DNA of 64,000 bases from Gordionus sp. m RMFG-2023 (GCF_954871325.1 NC_088777.1:25211366-25275365), one strand, 5' to 3'; numbered from the stretch's first letter, positions 34,385 to 47,004 are shown. The notes: generated from the sequence alone by a model not told the origin. Translations and numbers: made by a program.

Positions 34385-36095
34385 CAGGGTAAATTAATAT
34401 AATAAAAGCAAAAAATTAACAAGATTTAACCATATGTTTTTTTATTTTTACATAATACTCAAAAAATAAATGACGATCAAATATATAATATATGATAAAA
34501 CAGATTTAAAAAATGCATTAAAATATAAAAAATTGGATCATTTGATTTTCGTTTTTTCTTTATGTATTCCGATTTTCTATATTCCTTTAAAATATATTTA
34601 AATATAAATTATACTTTTATAAATTTACCTTAATCCAATGGTTGTCTTCGATAGCCACTCTCCAAATATTGATGCATCTAATTATAATAACTTGAAAAGT
34701 CATAAGGAATAGTAAATTCATTCAGAATTGATGTTACATTATGAACGATTTCGTTTCTTGTATTTGGTCGGGGAGTGATTGACCTATATTTGTTTTTTAA
34801 TACCCCAAAAAAATTCTCTATTGGATTTAGTTGAGGCGAATAGGGTGGCAAATATTCTATTCGCTCTTTAAAAATCAATGAGGTGACTTTTATGGATCGA
34901 TGCATTGTCCATAACAATAACTGCATCACTTGGTATGATATTAATTAGTTCTATCTCGAAATAGTAGGCTATTATAAGCTCCCTCGATGATGTGATAAAG
35001 TATCACACCGTCGATTCCCATAGTACACAATATACTTAAATTTTTACCCTTAGATGGTGGGACTTTAACAGTTGTCGTAACGTTGTATGGTGCCCAGGCG
35101 TAAACAGGTATAACATGTAAATTTATGCCTGTCTCGTCTAAGAAAAATATTTTTTCTCTGGCAATATTCAATATTTTTATACAATAAATTTGTCGTATAT
35201 TGACTGTGCCCGGTGTGTTCATCCTGTCAGGTTCCTTTTCTGCACGTTTTTTGGACCATCCTATTTTTTTAAATATATTTTCTTATAGTTCCTTCATTTC
35301 TAGGAAATCCTGGAGGTAAATTTTCTATAATACCTTGTATTGTTCGCCATTAAAAGTTCCATAATTTTTCTTTCCATATTGAATGTGTCTTTTTTTTCCT
35401 GATTCGCTTTCCAATCACATAATCTTTTAAAGGGTCTCCGATGATTTCGGGAAATGTTTCGCGTCTTAATTTATTAATAGACGATAAAGACATATCTAAA
35501 TACTTAGCGATATCTTTCATTTTCATTTGCTCCTTCTCAGGTACAGATAATAATTTTTTTGTTATATCTATTTTTTCATTATTCCAGTTTTTATATTTCC
35601 TTCTTGGAATTGCCGAGATTAAATTTGCTGGATCAAAAATAGAATCACCAAAGAGGGAGAATTTATAATATGGAAATTATTTGTAGCAGATATATTAGGT
35701 ATTGAATTAGAATAAACAGGATCAGGATTTGATGTAAATGAATTTGTAATATTTGTGTTACTACTATATAAAATTTGTCGTATATTAAACATTTGTGAAT
35801 TAGAATAAAATGGATCAGGATTTGATGTATATGAATTTGTATTATTTGTGTTACTATATAAAATTTGTCGTATATTAAACATTTAAAAAAAATATTAAAC
35901 TGTATTTTAAAAAAAAATTAAAGTATAGTAATATGCAAAAAAATTACATTAAAATTTTACCATATGTATTTTTGTAGTGATTGTTTAGTTATATATTAAT
36001 GAATCGTCATTTATTTTTTAAGTATTATGTAAAAATAAAGACACATATTGTTTCATTCTTTTAACTTTTTGTTTTTATTATAATAACTTACCCTG
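34385..36095 (-). mobile_element. Tc1/mariner-type (DDE_3) transposon, copy 2
   Basis: Inverted repeats of about 120 bp start CAGGGTAA(A/G)TTA(A/T)TATAAT and share AAAAAATAAATGACGATC. The element is flanked by TA (34,383-34,384 and 36,096-36,097). The transposase is on the minus strand. It belongs to a different subfamily from the copy at 9.2 kb, judging by the ends. Confidence 0.9.
34678..35882 (-). pseudogene. Tc1/mariner-like transposase, broken, with duplicated N-terminus
   Basis: C-terminal pieces read NTPGTVNIRQIYCIKILN, FLDETGINLHVIPVYAWAPY and YLPPYSPQLNPIENFFGVLK, the same DDE_3 plan as the 9.2-kb copy. The second aspartate region is spoiled by a frame change near 34,935, and more breaks lie between 35,222 and 35,600. 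At the N-terminus the segment starting MFNIRQILYS occurs twice in tandem (about 35,700-35,790 and 35,793-35,882), an in-frame duplication of about 90 bp. Confidence 0.8.
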
Positions 36096-36538
36096 TAAAA
36101 AGGTAATTAATTATTAAAAGATTAAGAAGTAAAAGTAGTAGATCGTAAAAAGAAAAATTGTAAAACTTGATAATTTTGATAAGCGGTATTGAGAAGAAAA
36201 GAAACGTAAATTGCGAAAAGGCAACTGGTAGTAAAATAGGGATAATTGGAAATATAATGGTAAGAGAATAAAGAAATAATAAAATGAAAATAATAATGTA
36301 GATGTTTTGTGTAATGGTTCATTAAGTAAAAAAAAAATATGTTGTTAAAGTTTTTTTTTAAAGTATTTTTTATTAAAATTTATTTAGTAGAATATTTTAC
36401 AAGATGTTGTTTGACTGCAAATAATATTGATAATAAAGAGCTGCAGGATAATCTTTAATAGACAACAACAAATCAACTAAACCCTCTTGTAAATAAAAAA
36501 AATTGTCGTTTGACCAAGAATATCGGAAATATGATATA

Positions 36539-37560
36539 AGAGAACATAACGATATGAAGTTTTGCTCAACGTAGATATCAAGAGAACATCAACGATATGA
36601 AGTTTTGCTCAACGACGATAAGAGAACATCAACGATATGAAGTTTCGCTCAACGTCGATATCAAGAGAACAATGATATGAAATTTCGCTCAACTAGTGAA
36701 GGTCAACGGTCCGGTCCTATCGGTCTTAGACCGGGACCGGATCAGATCGATAGGTCCGGACCAGTCTTTTTATTTTTTACGGTCCAGACCGCGGTCCGGA
36801 ACGGTCTTAAGTTTGCTTTACTATTCAATTAATATAATTTTTTTGTATATTTTATATTATGATATTTTTCTAGATGAGTTATTTTAGATTTTGTTAATTT
36901 TTATTTTACAATATGAAAACCATAATTTTGTCCAAGAAACATTTTACTTATAGTCCCAATAAAAAACATAGAGTATGTGTTCACTGCAGTACCAAATTTA
37001 ATGTATCGTTAGCAACAAGTAACAAAATAATTGTTTATAATTTTTTAAGCAATAAATTAATCAAAATAAGCAGTATTATTATTAAAATATTTTGGTTATT
37101 ATTTATATAGTTCTATTTTTTCTTAAGAAACTGTCTGAATAATTCAATTTCAAAATAATTTAACCTTATTCTTAATAAAATAATTAGGTACCTTAAGCAG
37201 ACATCTGATAAAACATAAAATATATACTTCCAATGATGAAAATGAAAATATCTCAAAAACACAATCTACTCTTAATTTTAATATGCCCTCCACAAGCACA
37301 AAATCACTTTCTTCAATACCATTGGATAAATTTTATTGTTTATATAATACTCTTATATTTAAAAAAAATGATAAAAAAAATTAAATCAGATTAAAATAAA
37401 TATGTTTTTTATTTAGGACCAGGGTCTGGATCGATCTTTTTCTTAAAGACCGTGGTCCGGTCCGAAGATATCGGTCTAGTCTGGACCAAAGACCGGACCA
37501 TGACCTTCACTACGCTCAAAGTCTATATCAAGAGAATTTCAATGATGCGAAGTTTGGGAT
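36539..37560 (+). repeat. About 42-bp minisatellite, split by hAT-5
   Basis: Units start AGAGAACATCAACGATATGA and end GCTCAACG-TCGATATCA. Three full units lie at 36,539-36,663. The fourth is cut by hAT-5 and resumes after 37,512, and a fifth worn unit follows. Confidence 0.75.
36694..37512 (+). mobile_element. hAT derivative (hAT-5) keeping a BED zinc finger
   Basis: Inverted ends TAGTGAAGGTCA followed by GGTCCGG repeats; 8-bp duplication CGCTCAAC / CGCTCAAA (7/8). Plus-strand coding remains start at ATG 36,913: TYSPNKKHRVCVHCSTKFN and, after a likely 169-nt intron (37,019-37,187), TLSRHLIKH. Together this is a BED finger (CxxC...HxxxH), the DNA-binding end of a hAT transposase. The catalytic part is deleted. 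Confidence 0.85.
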
Positions 37561-37732
37561 AAAAAGAATCTAAAATAAAAATTCTTGAATTATAATATGG
37601 TAAAATGTGTCATGCACTACCTTGAAAAGGAGGGGGGTACATGTTATATTATAATAAATATTTATTTATATTTATTATATAAAAATAATTGATAAAAAAA
37701 TAATAATATTGAAAAAAATTATATATATTTTG

Positions 37733-37845
37733 TTGATTCTTCGATTTGTGTTATGTTGTAAAGTGTGAAAATTTAAAGAAAAAAAATTTTTTAAAGTGTG
37801 AAACAAAATCTATTCTCAAAATTCTATAATTCAGAGCTTCTTGAC
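37733..37845 (+). repeat. 113-bp direct repeat, copy 2
   Basis: Partner of 28,583-28,695. Outside this block the flanks cannot be aligned. Confidence 0.6.
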
Positions 37846-37921
37846 ACCTATGATGTTCTAAAATCTAAAATAATTAACATGATAAGTATAGTTATATATA
37901 TAAAGTAATAAATATTACAAT

Positions 37922-39892
37922 CAGGCGCGTATGCAGGAATTTAGTCTGGGGGGGGGGGGGATAATAAAATTTTTTAAGAAATATTATTGTTAATTAAAAA
38001 TACTAAGCATAAATTTATTAGGACTAATAACTTTTCTAATACACAATTTTAAATTAATGTGAATTATAAAAAAATTATATATATAAACCGGCATTGAAAA
38101 AACTATAAAATAAATGAGAATTATAAATATAAAGTGAATATAACCACGATATGAATTACTTAAATGACCCAAAATTCAAATTTGAATTTTTTTGAGCCTT
38201 TAAAATATATAAAGTATAAAAAATTTAAATGTTGGAAATATAAATTAATACACAAAAAGTTTCTTAGGAATAATTGTATTTTGAATGTTTTAAACTAATT
38301 TTCAATTATCTATCCTTGCTTGGCGTTAAATGCCTATGAATATTCAAGATCCAAATCATTCATTCTACTTTCAAAAGTTGTATTTCATAGGTATGTTTTT
38401 CAGAGACTTGCAGGCCCAGTTTCCGAGCCGGACCTTTAATTTCTTTAAACATACCCGGGCCGAGCCCGAAATTTTTTTAAAAAAACACCCGGGCTGGGCC
38501 TGAAATTTTTTTTAAAAAAACACACGGGCTGGGCTTGAAAATTTATTTAAAAAAAATATCCGGGCCGAGCTGTATATTTTAAAACCAAATATTTGAATTC
38601 GCCATTATTAGCTATAAAAATCAAAAATAAATATAATTTATTTTAAAAAAATTGGGGCCGAGCCTGAAAATTTTATTTTCAAAAAAGTCGGCTGGGCCTG
38701 AAAATTTTTTTAAAAAAATCTGTGCCGTGCCCTGCAAATGGTACCTCAGGGCTCTGTTATTCTTCTTAAAAAAGAGAATAAGAGTTGCTAATATATATAT
38801 AACCATTTTAATACATTGGGAATTTAATTTAAAATGTTTTTGAAATAATGTAAAGCATCCATAGCATTTTTTGGGACTCTATCAACCATAGTTAATCTTT
38901 TAATCATAGTTATTCAGCTAATAAAGCATCATAAGATATTTTAACATCTTCGTGATAAAAATCTAAAGAATATTTTTTCTTCCATCACCATTTGAAAAAG
39001 GTTGGAAAGCTCTTGTGGAAGTAATATCTGCGAATTTGTAAGTGCTGCATGATGAATTAAAAACCATTCATTTATTTGGGTTATAAATGTATCTAAGAGA
39101 GGGGCCATTTGTTTTATAATACTCTTCTACTGATTCTATATTAATGTTTTGACGATGAGCTTGCTTGCTGCAAGTCGAGGGGGGGGGCAAATATTAAACA
39201 CGTATAGCTCTGCTTTTGACTCAACAATAACATATAAAATATGAAATTCTTCATCAACATTAGCTCTAATTTCCTTGATTCTAATAAAATTCTCTCCGCT
39301 ATTCTCATCTTTTTAATCAAGTCATGTCATGTTTTTAAAAAGTATTACATAAAATAACTGTATAATTAAATAATACATTCAATGAGAAAAAAAATTTGGA
39401 ATAAGTATTGAATCCAATAATTTTCTTGCTTCTGAGAAAATATTTCTTTCAAGCCATTGTGATATTTCAGTAATAGCATTAATAATCGGCTCTTCTAACT
39501 CCATAAAAGCTGTTATTGCTTGATGGCGGAGACTCGATCTCGTTGGGCAAGCTTGCAATTTCTTTCTCCCTGTTGTACAAGGAGTTTCAGAGATAATTAT
39601 TATTTGACTAGAAATTTAGATAAATAATAGACCACTAAAATTTGAAAATAATAGGTAAATTACGCCAAGGAAAACTTGAAATCGAAAATAATTGATAAAA
39701 TAACTTAGTGGATGAATGTGATAAATAAATGTAATTAAATATATATATGAGATAGGAATAAATATTAACAAATATAAATTAATATTAACAATAATATTTT
39801 TGAAGAATATAATCCGGCATCTGCATTTTTTGGCTTTGGGAGTAGGGGGGATTTGCCCCCCCCCTGTCTCCCTCCCGCTGCGTACGCGCCTG
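37922..39892 (-). mobile_element. hAT derivative (hAT-6), same family as the element at 55.1-58.7 kb
   Basis: Ends CAGGCGCGTATGCAGG and (read inward) CAGGCGCGTACGCAGCGGG; 8-bp duplication ATTACAAT / ATTATAAT (7/8). Poly-G tracts sit just inside both ends (37,948-37,960; 39,845-39,864). The minus strand at about 38,870-39,610 matches the middle of the hAT-7 transposase, 57.15-57.85 kb, including the CPTR motif and the EEPIINA-like segment, with breaks. The N-terminal and C-terminal coding parts are deleted. A smaller element is nested inside at 38,401-38,756. Confidence 0.85.
38401..38756. mobile_element. Nested MITE with GGGCCGAGCC-type tandem units
   Basis: Imperfect ends CAGAGACTTGCAGG and (read inward) CAGAGCCCTGAGG. 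The inside is about five copies of a roughly 33-bp unit, CGGGCTGGGCCTGAAA plus a T/A run. Flanks match at only 5 of 8 positions, so the border is provisional. Similar GGCTCAGCCCG / GACCCGAGCC pieces occur at 42,960-43,240. Confidence 0.5.
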
Positions 39893-40208
39893 ATTATAAT
39901 CAAATATCTCTTTAAATTAGAACTTGAAATTTTGAAACTGATATTATGAATTTTGGACATATTTTACATTAAGTAAGGATAGAATTAGTTTATTGCATGA
40001 TGTTACAGTAAAGTATTTATTATATTTTGGCCATAGTATGAAATAACAACCTCCATACTTACGCTAATCTTTAATAATGTAAAAATTAATCATCTATAAT
40101 AGAGTATTAGGACAGAAATAATAACGGGTTAAAAAATTCAAATGTAATAAAGAAAACAGCTGATTAAAAAATAACCTTTTTTTCTTAAAAATTCGGATTA
40201 ATATTATT

Positions 40209-41357
40209 TAGTGCTGTACGGTAACGTCAAAAAAGTAACGTCATACGTTACCTTTTTCTAGAAGTAACGAGTAACGGTAACGCGTTTCTTTTTTTGGGTA
40301 ACCGTAACGCAAAACGTTACTTTAAATTTTTTCTTAAAAAAATATTAATAAAAAAAACATATTTTATTGTGCTATAAAATTACTTTAATTTATTTTTAAT
40401 ATAAATAATAAACCGAGCTTTTAATTCATATCAACCACCATTCCTTTCATTCTTATTTAAATTTTCGCTCGTTATTTTCAATCAAATTTTAATCTAACTA
40501 ATATTCAATCAAAATTCAAAGTATATATTAATATTATTATTCTATATTATAATTTATTTTAAGAATATATGCCAAACTCTATAATAGTTGATTCTTCTGA
40601 TGAAGAAAATTTAACCCTATATACTATCAGCAATGATTCACTCACTCTTTAAATTAGATTGGCCCTGGATAAAATCAGAGATGAATAAACAAAGAATGCA
40701 AGATCTTATTTCCATTTTGAGAAAAGATCTTGATAGAGAAAGATCAGACCTGATTCCCTTATCCAAAACAAATACCATATTTTCTGATAAAGATAAATTT
40801 TTTTTGATGAGGAAATTAATGAAAATCCTTGTGAAGATGTTTTATTAAATTTTTTTCAAAATAAAGATACTTTAAATATTTTTAATAAATTCCCCGAGTT
40901 AAAATTTTTATTTATTAAATATAATACCACCCCCATCCTCTGCTCCAATTGAACGTGTGTTTAGCACGGCGAAGGCTGTGTTGAGCACTAAGCGCTCTTG
41001 TTTGTCTGATGAAAATTTTGAAAATCAATTATTGCTAAAAATAAATAAAAAATTATTACAAAAAAATGTTATCTTATGATTATATATTATATATGAAAAA
41101 TTTTTATAATAAGATCTCATCATTTTATGTATTATTTTTTATAGTTTTGTCTATATTATATATTGTTAGAAAAAATAAATATATTTTTGTATATAATATT
41201 TAATTTTTTTAAGTAACGAGTAATACGTTACTTTTTTGAAAAGTCAGTAACGCGCGTTCCTTTTTTAAAAAGGTAACGAGTAAGGAGCGTTCTTTTTTTC
41301 CCATTGTAACGAGTAACGGTAACGCGTTTCTTTTTTGAGGTAACGTTTATAGCACTA
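40209..41357 (+). mobile_element. hAT derivative (hAT-4)
   Basis: Exact 8-bp duplication ATATTATT (40,201-40,208 and 41,358-41,365). Inverted ends TAGTGCTGTACGG / TAGTGCTATAAACG with many GTAACG subterminal repeats. Plus-strand coding remains: HSLFKLDWPWIKSEMNKQRM (40,636) and the C-terminal SSAPIERVFSTAKAVLS region (about 40,930-41,000), with breaks between. Confidence 0.9.
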
Positions 41358-41365
41358 ATATTATT

Positions 41366-43405
41366 TAATTTTCAAATGAATAAAAATAAGAAGATTTTTT
41401 AAAATTAAAGGATCGTAATTTACCAACGCATTCGTCAAAAAGGAACGTGTTTATATTCAAATCTCGTCAAAAATAAAATGAATTCCTCATTTTTCTAAAT
41501 GAATGTACTTAGTTCACTGACACATTTATTTTGAACACATTCGGTTACAACATTTATAAATGAAATATGACGACACGTGTTTTGAAGCGATAAATTATAT
41601 TTTAATTTCAATAATTTTCAACTAAAATATGGTCGTCAATGTTTTGAAATGATGGTTATCAAACTTATTTTATAAATAAATTGATTTTGAAAGAGTTTAT
41701 TTGTACTTTTTACTTCGAAACCTGTTTTATCTCTAAAACAGCTACTGTAAATAGGCCACTAATACTAGACATGCGAAAGCAGACGCTTGCAAGGTTTTGT
41801 TCAAAAAATATATAATGCTAAATTTTACCATCTTAAAATTAATAAGAATATATTATTCGTTCAAATTAATATTGGCTTGAACGAATCGGATAACATTCGA
41901 ATACGAATAATTTATTTGAATAATCTGAATGAAATTTTGTGAATATTATCCGAATAAATAAAATATTCGATTCGATTCAATATATCGGAGAACTAATATT
42001 AGTTGAATAAATATTATAAGCTTAACCGACTTATTACTGTATAAATAAATTTAGTGCATATCATTGATAATTATAGATGGGGAATGATTAAGTTATAGCA
42101 ACAAAACTATAGTTTTTACAAATAACAATAACTATTGGTAGTTATAAAAAAACCAAAATATATAGCCAAATGACAATTTTAAAGCTTAGTTATTTTTTTA
42201 TAATCAATTAATCGTATCCTTAATGACTTAGGAAACAAAAGGAAAAAAATCAAACAAGAATATAAAATTTAAACGACTAAAGATACAGCAATTGATTTTA
42301 AAAAATAACTAAAAGAGCGAAACCAAAGTTAACGCTACAAAATTGGCTATGACTAATGTTATGTTTTTAAGTTATTTTTCAACTAATAATCATTCTTTAT
42401 GACTAGTCGGCTAAACGTTGGCATGTAAAATAAATATTTTAAGTTTGAGATATATTTTTTAATTATAGTTGTTTGTAAAGTCAGACAAGTGATAGGCCGC
42501 TGACCCCCTCCCATGGATTAATCCTGGCTACGCCACTGACTATATGGAAAATAAATTGAATTAAATGAAACTATTTTAACCAATTCATAATAGTAAGAAA
42601 TATTTTGCCCTTTAACTTAACAATATTATTTCAATTTGGATGTTGCATTTATGAGCTCATAATTAATTGATACCAAATATGTTATGAATTTAAAATAATT
42701 TTCTCTGTTAGGATATTTTATAGTAACTTTTTTCGAACCTAAATATAAATAATTTTTTATTTCAATTATAATAACATCGAATTTTAATAAATTTGAATAC
42801 ATTAAATATTAAGTAATTATAACAACAAAACAAGGTAAAATAAAAAGTTTTTAAGTTCAAAATCAAGTAAATATTTTATCTAGTTATGGTAAATTTTACT
42901 TAATCTTTAGCTATTGCTATCTATAATAAAGTCCTGCAAATTTGATATTTTATTTTTTCATAGGCATTAGGCTCAGCCCGAATTTCTAATTTAGGCTTGA
43001 GTCAGGTCCAACCCAAAATTTTTAATAAGAAATGTATTAATTAGTTTTTATTAAGTAATAATTAAGTAAAAATTACCAATTGCTTTGTTCTTATCATCGA
43101 GATATTCTAATTGTCATTTTATTTTGATAATAGATAATTTTTAGAATTTTTATATCTTTCAAGCCCAGCTCGATTTTTTATAAAATTTTAAGTCCTGCTC
43201 TTCTCAAATTATCTTAAATAATTTAGACCCGAGCCTGTCTTCTTATCTAAAACAAAATGAATTGTAATATTCCCCATTGGAATTCATAAATAAATTTTAT
43301 TTTCCCACCTGTTTGACTCGAATTAAATATGAAAATTTTTGTATAAACACATAATATATTTTGCGTAAATTATATATAATAACATATCTATTATAACTCA
43401 TGTAC
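41366..43405. other. Intron sequence with a worn hAT end
   Basis: Mostly featureless AT-rich DNA downstream of exon 6. At 42,490-42,539 the minus strand reads CAGTGGCGTAGCCAGGATT, a common hAT terminal sequence, but no partner end was found. At 42,960-43,240 there are diverged copies of the GC-rich unit of the MITE at 38.4 kb. Confidence 0.45.
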
Positions 43406-43861
43406 CTGAAGATGAAATCGAATGACTATCGATACAATTATCGTTACCATATAATGTTGTAGAATCAGATATTATTGTTTTATCATTAATTATCAGAGAA
43501 TTTATAAGTCCATTAAATCCGTCTGTAAAATTTACTAAAGTTTTTAATATTGAAGATTTGAGAGTCGGCACTCCTCCAAGATATAGTGTACTTTGCGGGA
43601 TATATTTATTTCCTGGCGTGGTCTCCTTAAATTGTAATAATAGAACATTTAAACAAAAAAGGTTAACTTCAAACATTGTGCCATTGTTAATTCTTATATT
43701 TATATGATTGCCAGCGACTGTAAAATTAATCGCACACCAAGATTCAAAAGTTAAGGATTCTAAAACAGGTGCGCATCTTATTATTTCATTTGTATCATCA
43801 CCATTTGACAAACACAAGGTTAAATAATTATTTGGTAAAAAATATAATAAAAAAAACGAAC
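43406..43861 (-). CDS. Exon 6: rest of laminin G domain 2
   Basis: A 456-nt exon open in one frame. It encodes FLPNNYLTLCLSNGDD (the beta strand before the loop), FESWCAINFTVAGNHINI, STLYLGGVP, and FTDGFNGLINSLIINDKTI, which together give a clear LamG domain, closed by YGNDNC. The spacing between the GGVP and FNGLI motifs is usual for agrin/perlecan-type LamG modules. The exon ends at CTTCAG before GTACATG, leaving one G. Exon 7, 15.8 kb away, supplies AT to make Asp, so the phase agrees across a huge intron filled with hAT, mariner and LTR-element DNA. Confidence 0.85.
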
Positions 43862-43901
43862 CTAATGGAAAATTAAAAGATAATTATAAATATTTATTTA
43901 C

Positions 43902-44045
43902 CGGGTTCTTCACCCTCATTATAGATTAATATAGCCTTATACATATCGTTTTTAAAAATAATTAGGTCTACCTTTAGAATTTCAGATTTAATATGAATAG
44001 GCACATATTGATGGCCATTAAAATGTTTATAAATCCGACCAATAT
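43902..44045 (-). CDS. Exon 5: start of laminin G domain 2
   Basis: After the acceptor TTATTTAG the exon reads IGRIYKHFNGHQYVPIHI, then LKVDLIIFKNDMYKAILIYN and EGEEPG. This is the beginning of a LamG domain: an F-x-G-x-x-Y-V strand, a polar strand and then an h-L-I-Y-N element equivalent to the usual GLLLY. It ends one base into a Gly codon before GTAAATAAAT. The next intron (43,862-43,901) is only 40 nt, ends in CCATTAG, and restores the frame as EEPG-SFFLLYFLPNNYL. Confidence 0.75.
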
Positions 44046-44504
44046 CTAAATAATATATAATTATAATTTTAGAAAGATATCGGATTAATAAGATGTTAAA
44101 ATTATTTGGTAATGATGAAAAGTAATATTTAATATTATATATAGGGACGCTTCAATTCAATTAATGAATTTTTATATATTTTATAAATACTATGAGCAAA
44201 ATGTGGAAAAAATTAGAATATACAAATATTTTTTTCGGAAAGTTTTTTATGTTAGAACTTTTATATAAGTTGGGAATTCTTTTATGAATTCAATTTTTTA
44301 AAGGCTAAGGAATAGTCATCACAATAACCATATTTATTTGTATAAATAAATATTTGCATATATGATAATTAATCTTTATTACATTAATTTTCTTGACCAT
44401 CTTAAAAAGGTCATTTTTATGCATAACTAAATATTTTCATTTATATTATTACTAACATACATCAAGAATAGCAGAGAATTATAAAATTTACCTTTAGTTT
44501 GATG

Positions 44505-44689
44505 TAGTGTTGTTAAACTGCTCGTTCTGAGCCTATTTTAAAAATGACAAATTCATTAATTTATCCATCTCATATATGGCACGAAGATTTGGATATTCAT
44601 TAGCAAAATTTTGAAAATATTTTTCTGGCTAAAATATTGAGTTAGCCGTTTTTAAAAATCCGCTCAAATCGAGTCATTTAACAACACTA
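44505..44689. mobile_element. Small hAT-like MITE, copy b
   Basis: Same family as 5,004-5,215: ends TAGTGTTGTTAAACTGCTCG and (inward) TAGTGTTGTTAAATGACTCG; flanks GTTTGATG / TTTTGATG (7/8). Lies in the intron between exons 4 and 5 of the receptor gene. Confidence 0.8.
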
Positions 44690-45247
44690 TTTTGATGATA
44701 GTTGATTCCAAAATTTTCATAAATTTTATAAAATATGTTAATGAAGAATATATTCATTACCTTTGATACAAACAATTAATTGAAACATATGTCTGAATAT
44801 ACTTTTTTTATTATATCTGAATTTTTGTGCTCAATAAAAAATTTAATCTTGCTAGTATTTATTAATTTTTTTTAAATACATGGCCTAAACCAAAATATAT
44901 ATTGTTGATCATAATCATATCGTTTTGTTACAAATACAAATTAAAGCAATGAAAAGAAATGAGGGATTATAATTATCACATTTGGCCATATTGATTTTTT
45001 GGGTGAAAAAAATATGTTAAATATTATTAATTAGCTTAAATATTCAGGTCTATATTACATCGATAAACAGTTGGATAATCATATAAAAATATTAACAACT
45101 ATTTATAATCTTGTGGGGAGTGGTTAAATTAAAAATACTATATTTTATGAATTGCCACTTCTATGAAATATCAAAATTTATCTAATACATATACGAAACT
45201 AGACCGAACATAGTTAATTAAAACTTGGCCAAGCATTAACTAAATTC

Positions 45248-45432
45248 CTATTGGGCATGAAAATTTTGCTATTTGCAGGGACCTCTGGTGATGAATGATT
45301 AGGAAAATAATAGCGCCAGATGCATAAAGTTTATGAATAGAAGCCTTAGAAGTAAAATCCATTAAGATCTGCAATATCCGATGATCTTGACCAGAGGTCT
45401 GCAAAGGGCAGGTTTTGGTGTAAATGCCCACT
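45248..45432. repeat. Short palindromic element (probable MITE)
   Basis: About 45 bp at each side pair: TTGCAGGGACCTCTGGTGAT at left, and the right side read inward is TTTGCAGACCTCTGGTCAAG; GGGCAT lies at both outer ends. The minus-strand open frame across it has no family sign. Confidence 0.5.
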
Positions 45433-45479
45433 TGTGCATATTTAAAAAAGATTAATTTCTCACCCACAACTAATTTCTC

Positions 45480-47000
45480 ATTTTAAAATTCCCCACATTT
45501 ATTTAAAAATTTTGGCCTGTCCAATGTTTAAAATTATATATTGGTTGGTTTGTCTTTTTATTTATTATTTTGTTTTTTAATTAAACTACAAAATATAATA
45601 TAGAAAAAAAAATGATATTTAATAATTATAAGTATGAAAAATATTACAAATTCATCTGCGCATTGTTTTAAAAATATTTTTTAACCCTCCTCCTTCATAA
45701 CCCCAAAAAACCTTTTAGCCCATCCGCAGAATAGGTAGGTTTAAGTTATGCAAAATTTTCATTTAGCAAGATTAAATTTTTTAGATTTTAAATTACATTG
45801 AACACTTGAATACAATTTTTTAAATATTATTAAATTAATATAATGAAAAAAGTTTATTCGCATATATGCTCAAATTATTTATTCATAGAAGATAAGAAAT
45901 ATATATACTTCATATTTTATAAAAATAATCAAAAAATTTTGGAATTAACTCTCATAAAATCTCTGATTCATACCTTAATTAAACTGATTTCTGATTTAAA
46001 TTTTTCTCATCATCCATCTTCAAATTAAAGGGAAAATTCTGATTTTAGTTTATATCGAGGATAAATAAATGCATACTTCAACAATATATTTTATAGAAAT
46101 AATAAAATTTTGGAATCACCTCTCAGCAAAATAAAAGTAAATTTTTGATTCATACACCTTATAATATAGAAAATTATTCATTCATAGTCATATAAGTAGA
46201 AATTTGTGTTTCATTTGTCATCAAATAAAAAAATTATGATATCCCATCATTCTTGATGGGTTATCTGCTCGTGAATATAATTTTACATAAGGTAGATGCA
46301 ATATCGATAAATTTTAAAAAAATTCAATTTTTACCTTATTATTTTACTGAAAATATTCCTATTAATTTAATTTATAAACTGTTTAAAAAAATATAAATCT
46401 TTTTGACATTTGGTTTCGGCCCTTACAGGAATAATATTCTTAAATTAAATGAATTTATTGTAAATTACCTTTTGGCAAAACAACGTATTAGAGATTATAA
46501 AATCTCTTTTTATTAATTTTAAGTGACAAACTATTTTTATATTGCCACTTAAATTAATACTTTTAAAAGATATTTGAAATTTAAAGTATATATATATATA
46601 TACACATCTATAAATCGGTTTTGATATTGTAAATAAATTATAATTAATTAAAATGTAAAATTATATAATTTTATTCCGATTCTGAAATGTTTAGATGTTT
46701 TAGAATCACCTGTTCAAAAGATTTTATTTTGTCATTATATTAGTAAAAGCAATATAAATAACCTAAAATATTTTGCCCTCACATTTTACCCAATTGCTTT
46801 ACTAAAACTTTAGATAATATTAAGAATTTTTAGATTTTTATATCTATAAAAATATAGAATCGAATGCTAATATCAGACTTGTCCCAATCATTATAAAGGT
46901 AAATGTAATAATATCAAAATTCTTATTTTTTTACATAATAAAAAAGTAATAAATAGAAGAATGTTATTTTTTTAAATAGTATTTTATTGATAATCAAATT
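45480..47000. other. Intron 4-5 remainder, nothing recognised
   Basis: AT-rich; no exon-like segment with LamG or other motifs was found here, and phases of exons 4 and 5 join without one. Confidence 0.5.
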
Positions 47001-47004
47001 TTAC

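Noticed and set aside
45240-45467. Minus-strand open frame as a receptor exon
   Set aside because: No domain motif, spans a palindromic repeat, and exons 4 and 5 already join in phase.
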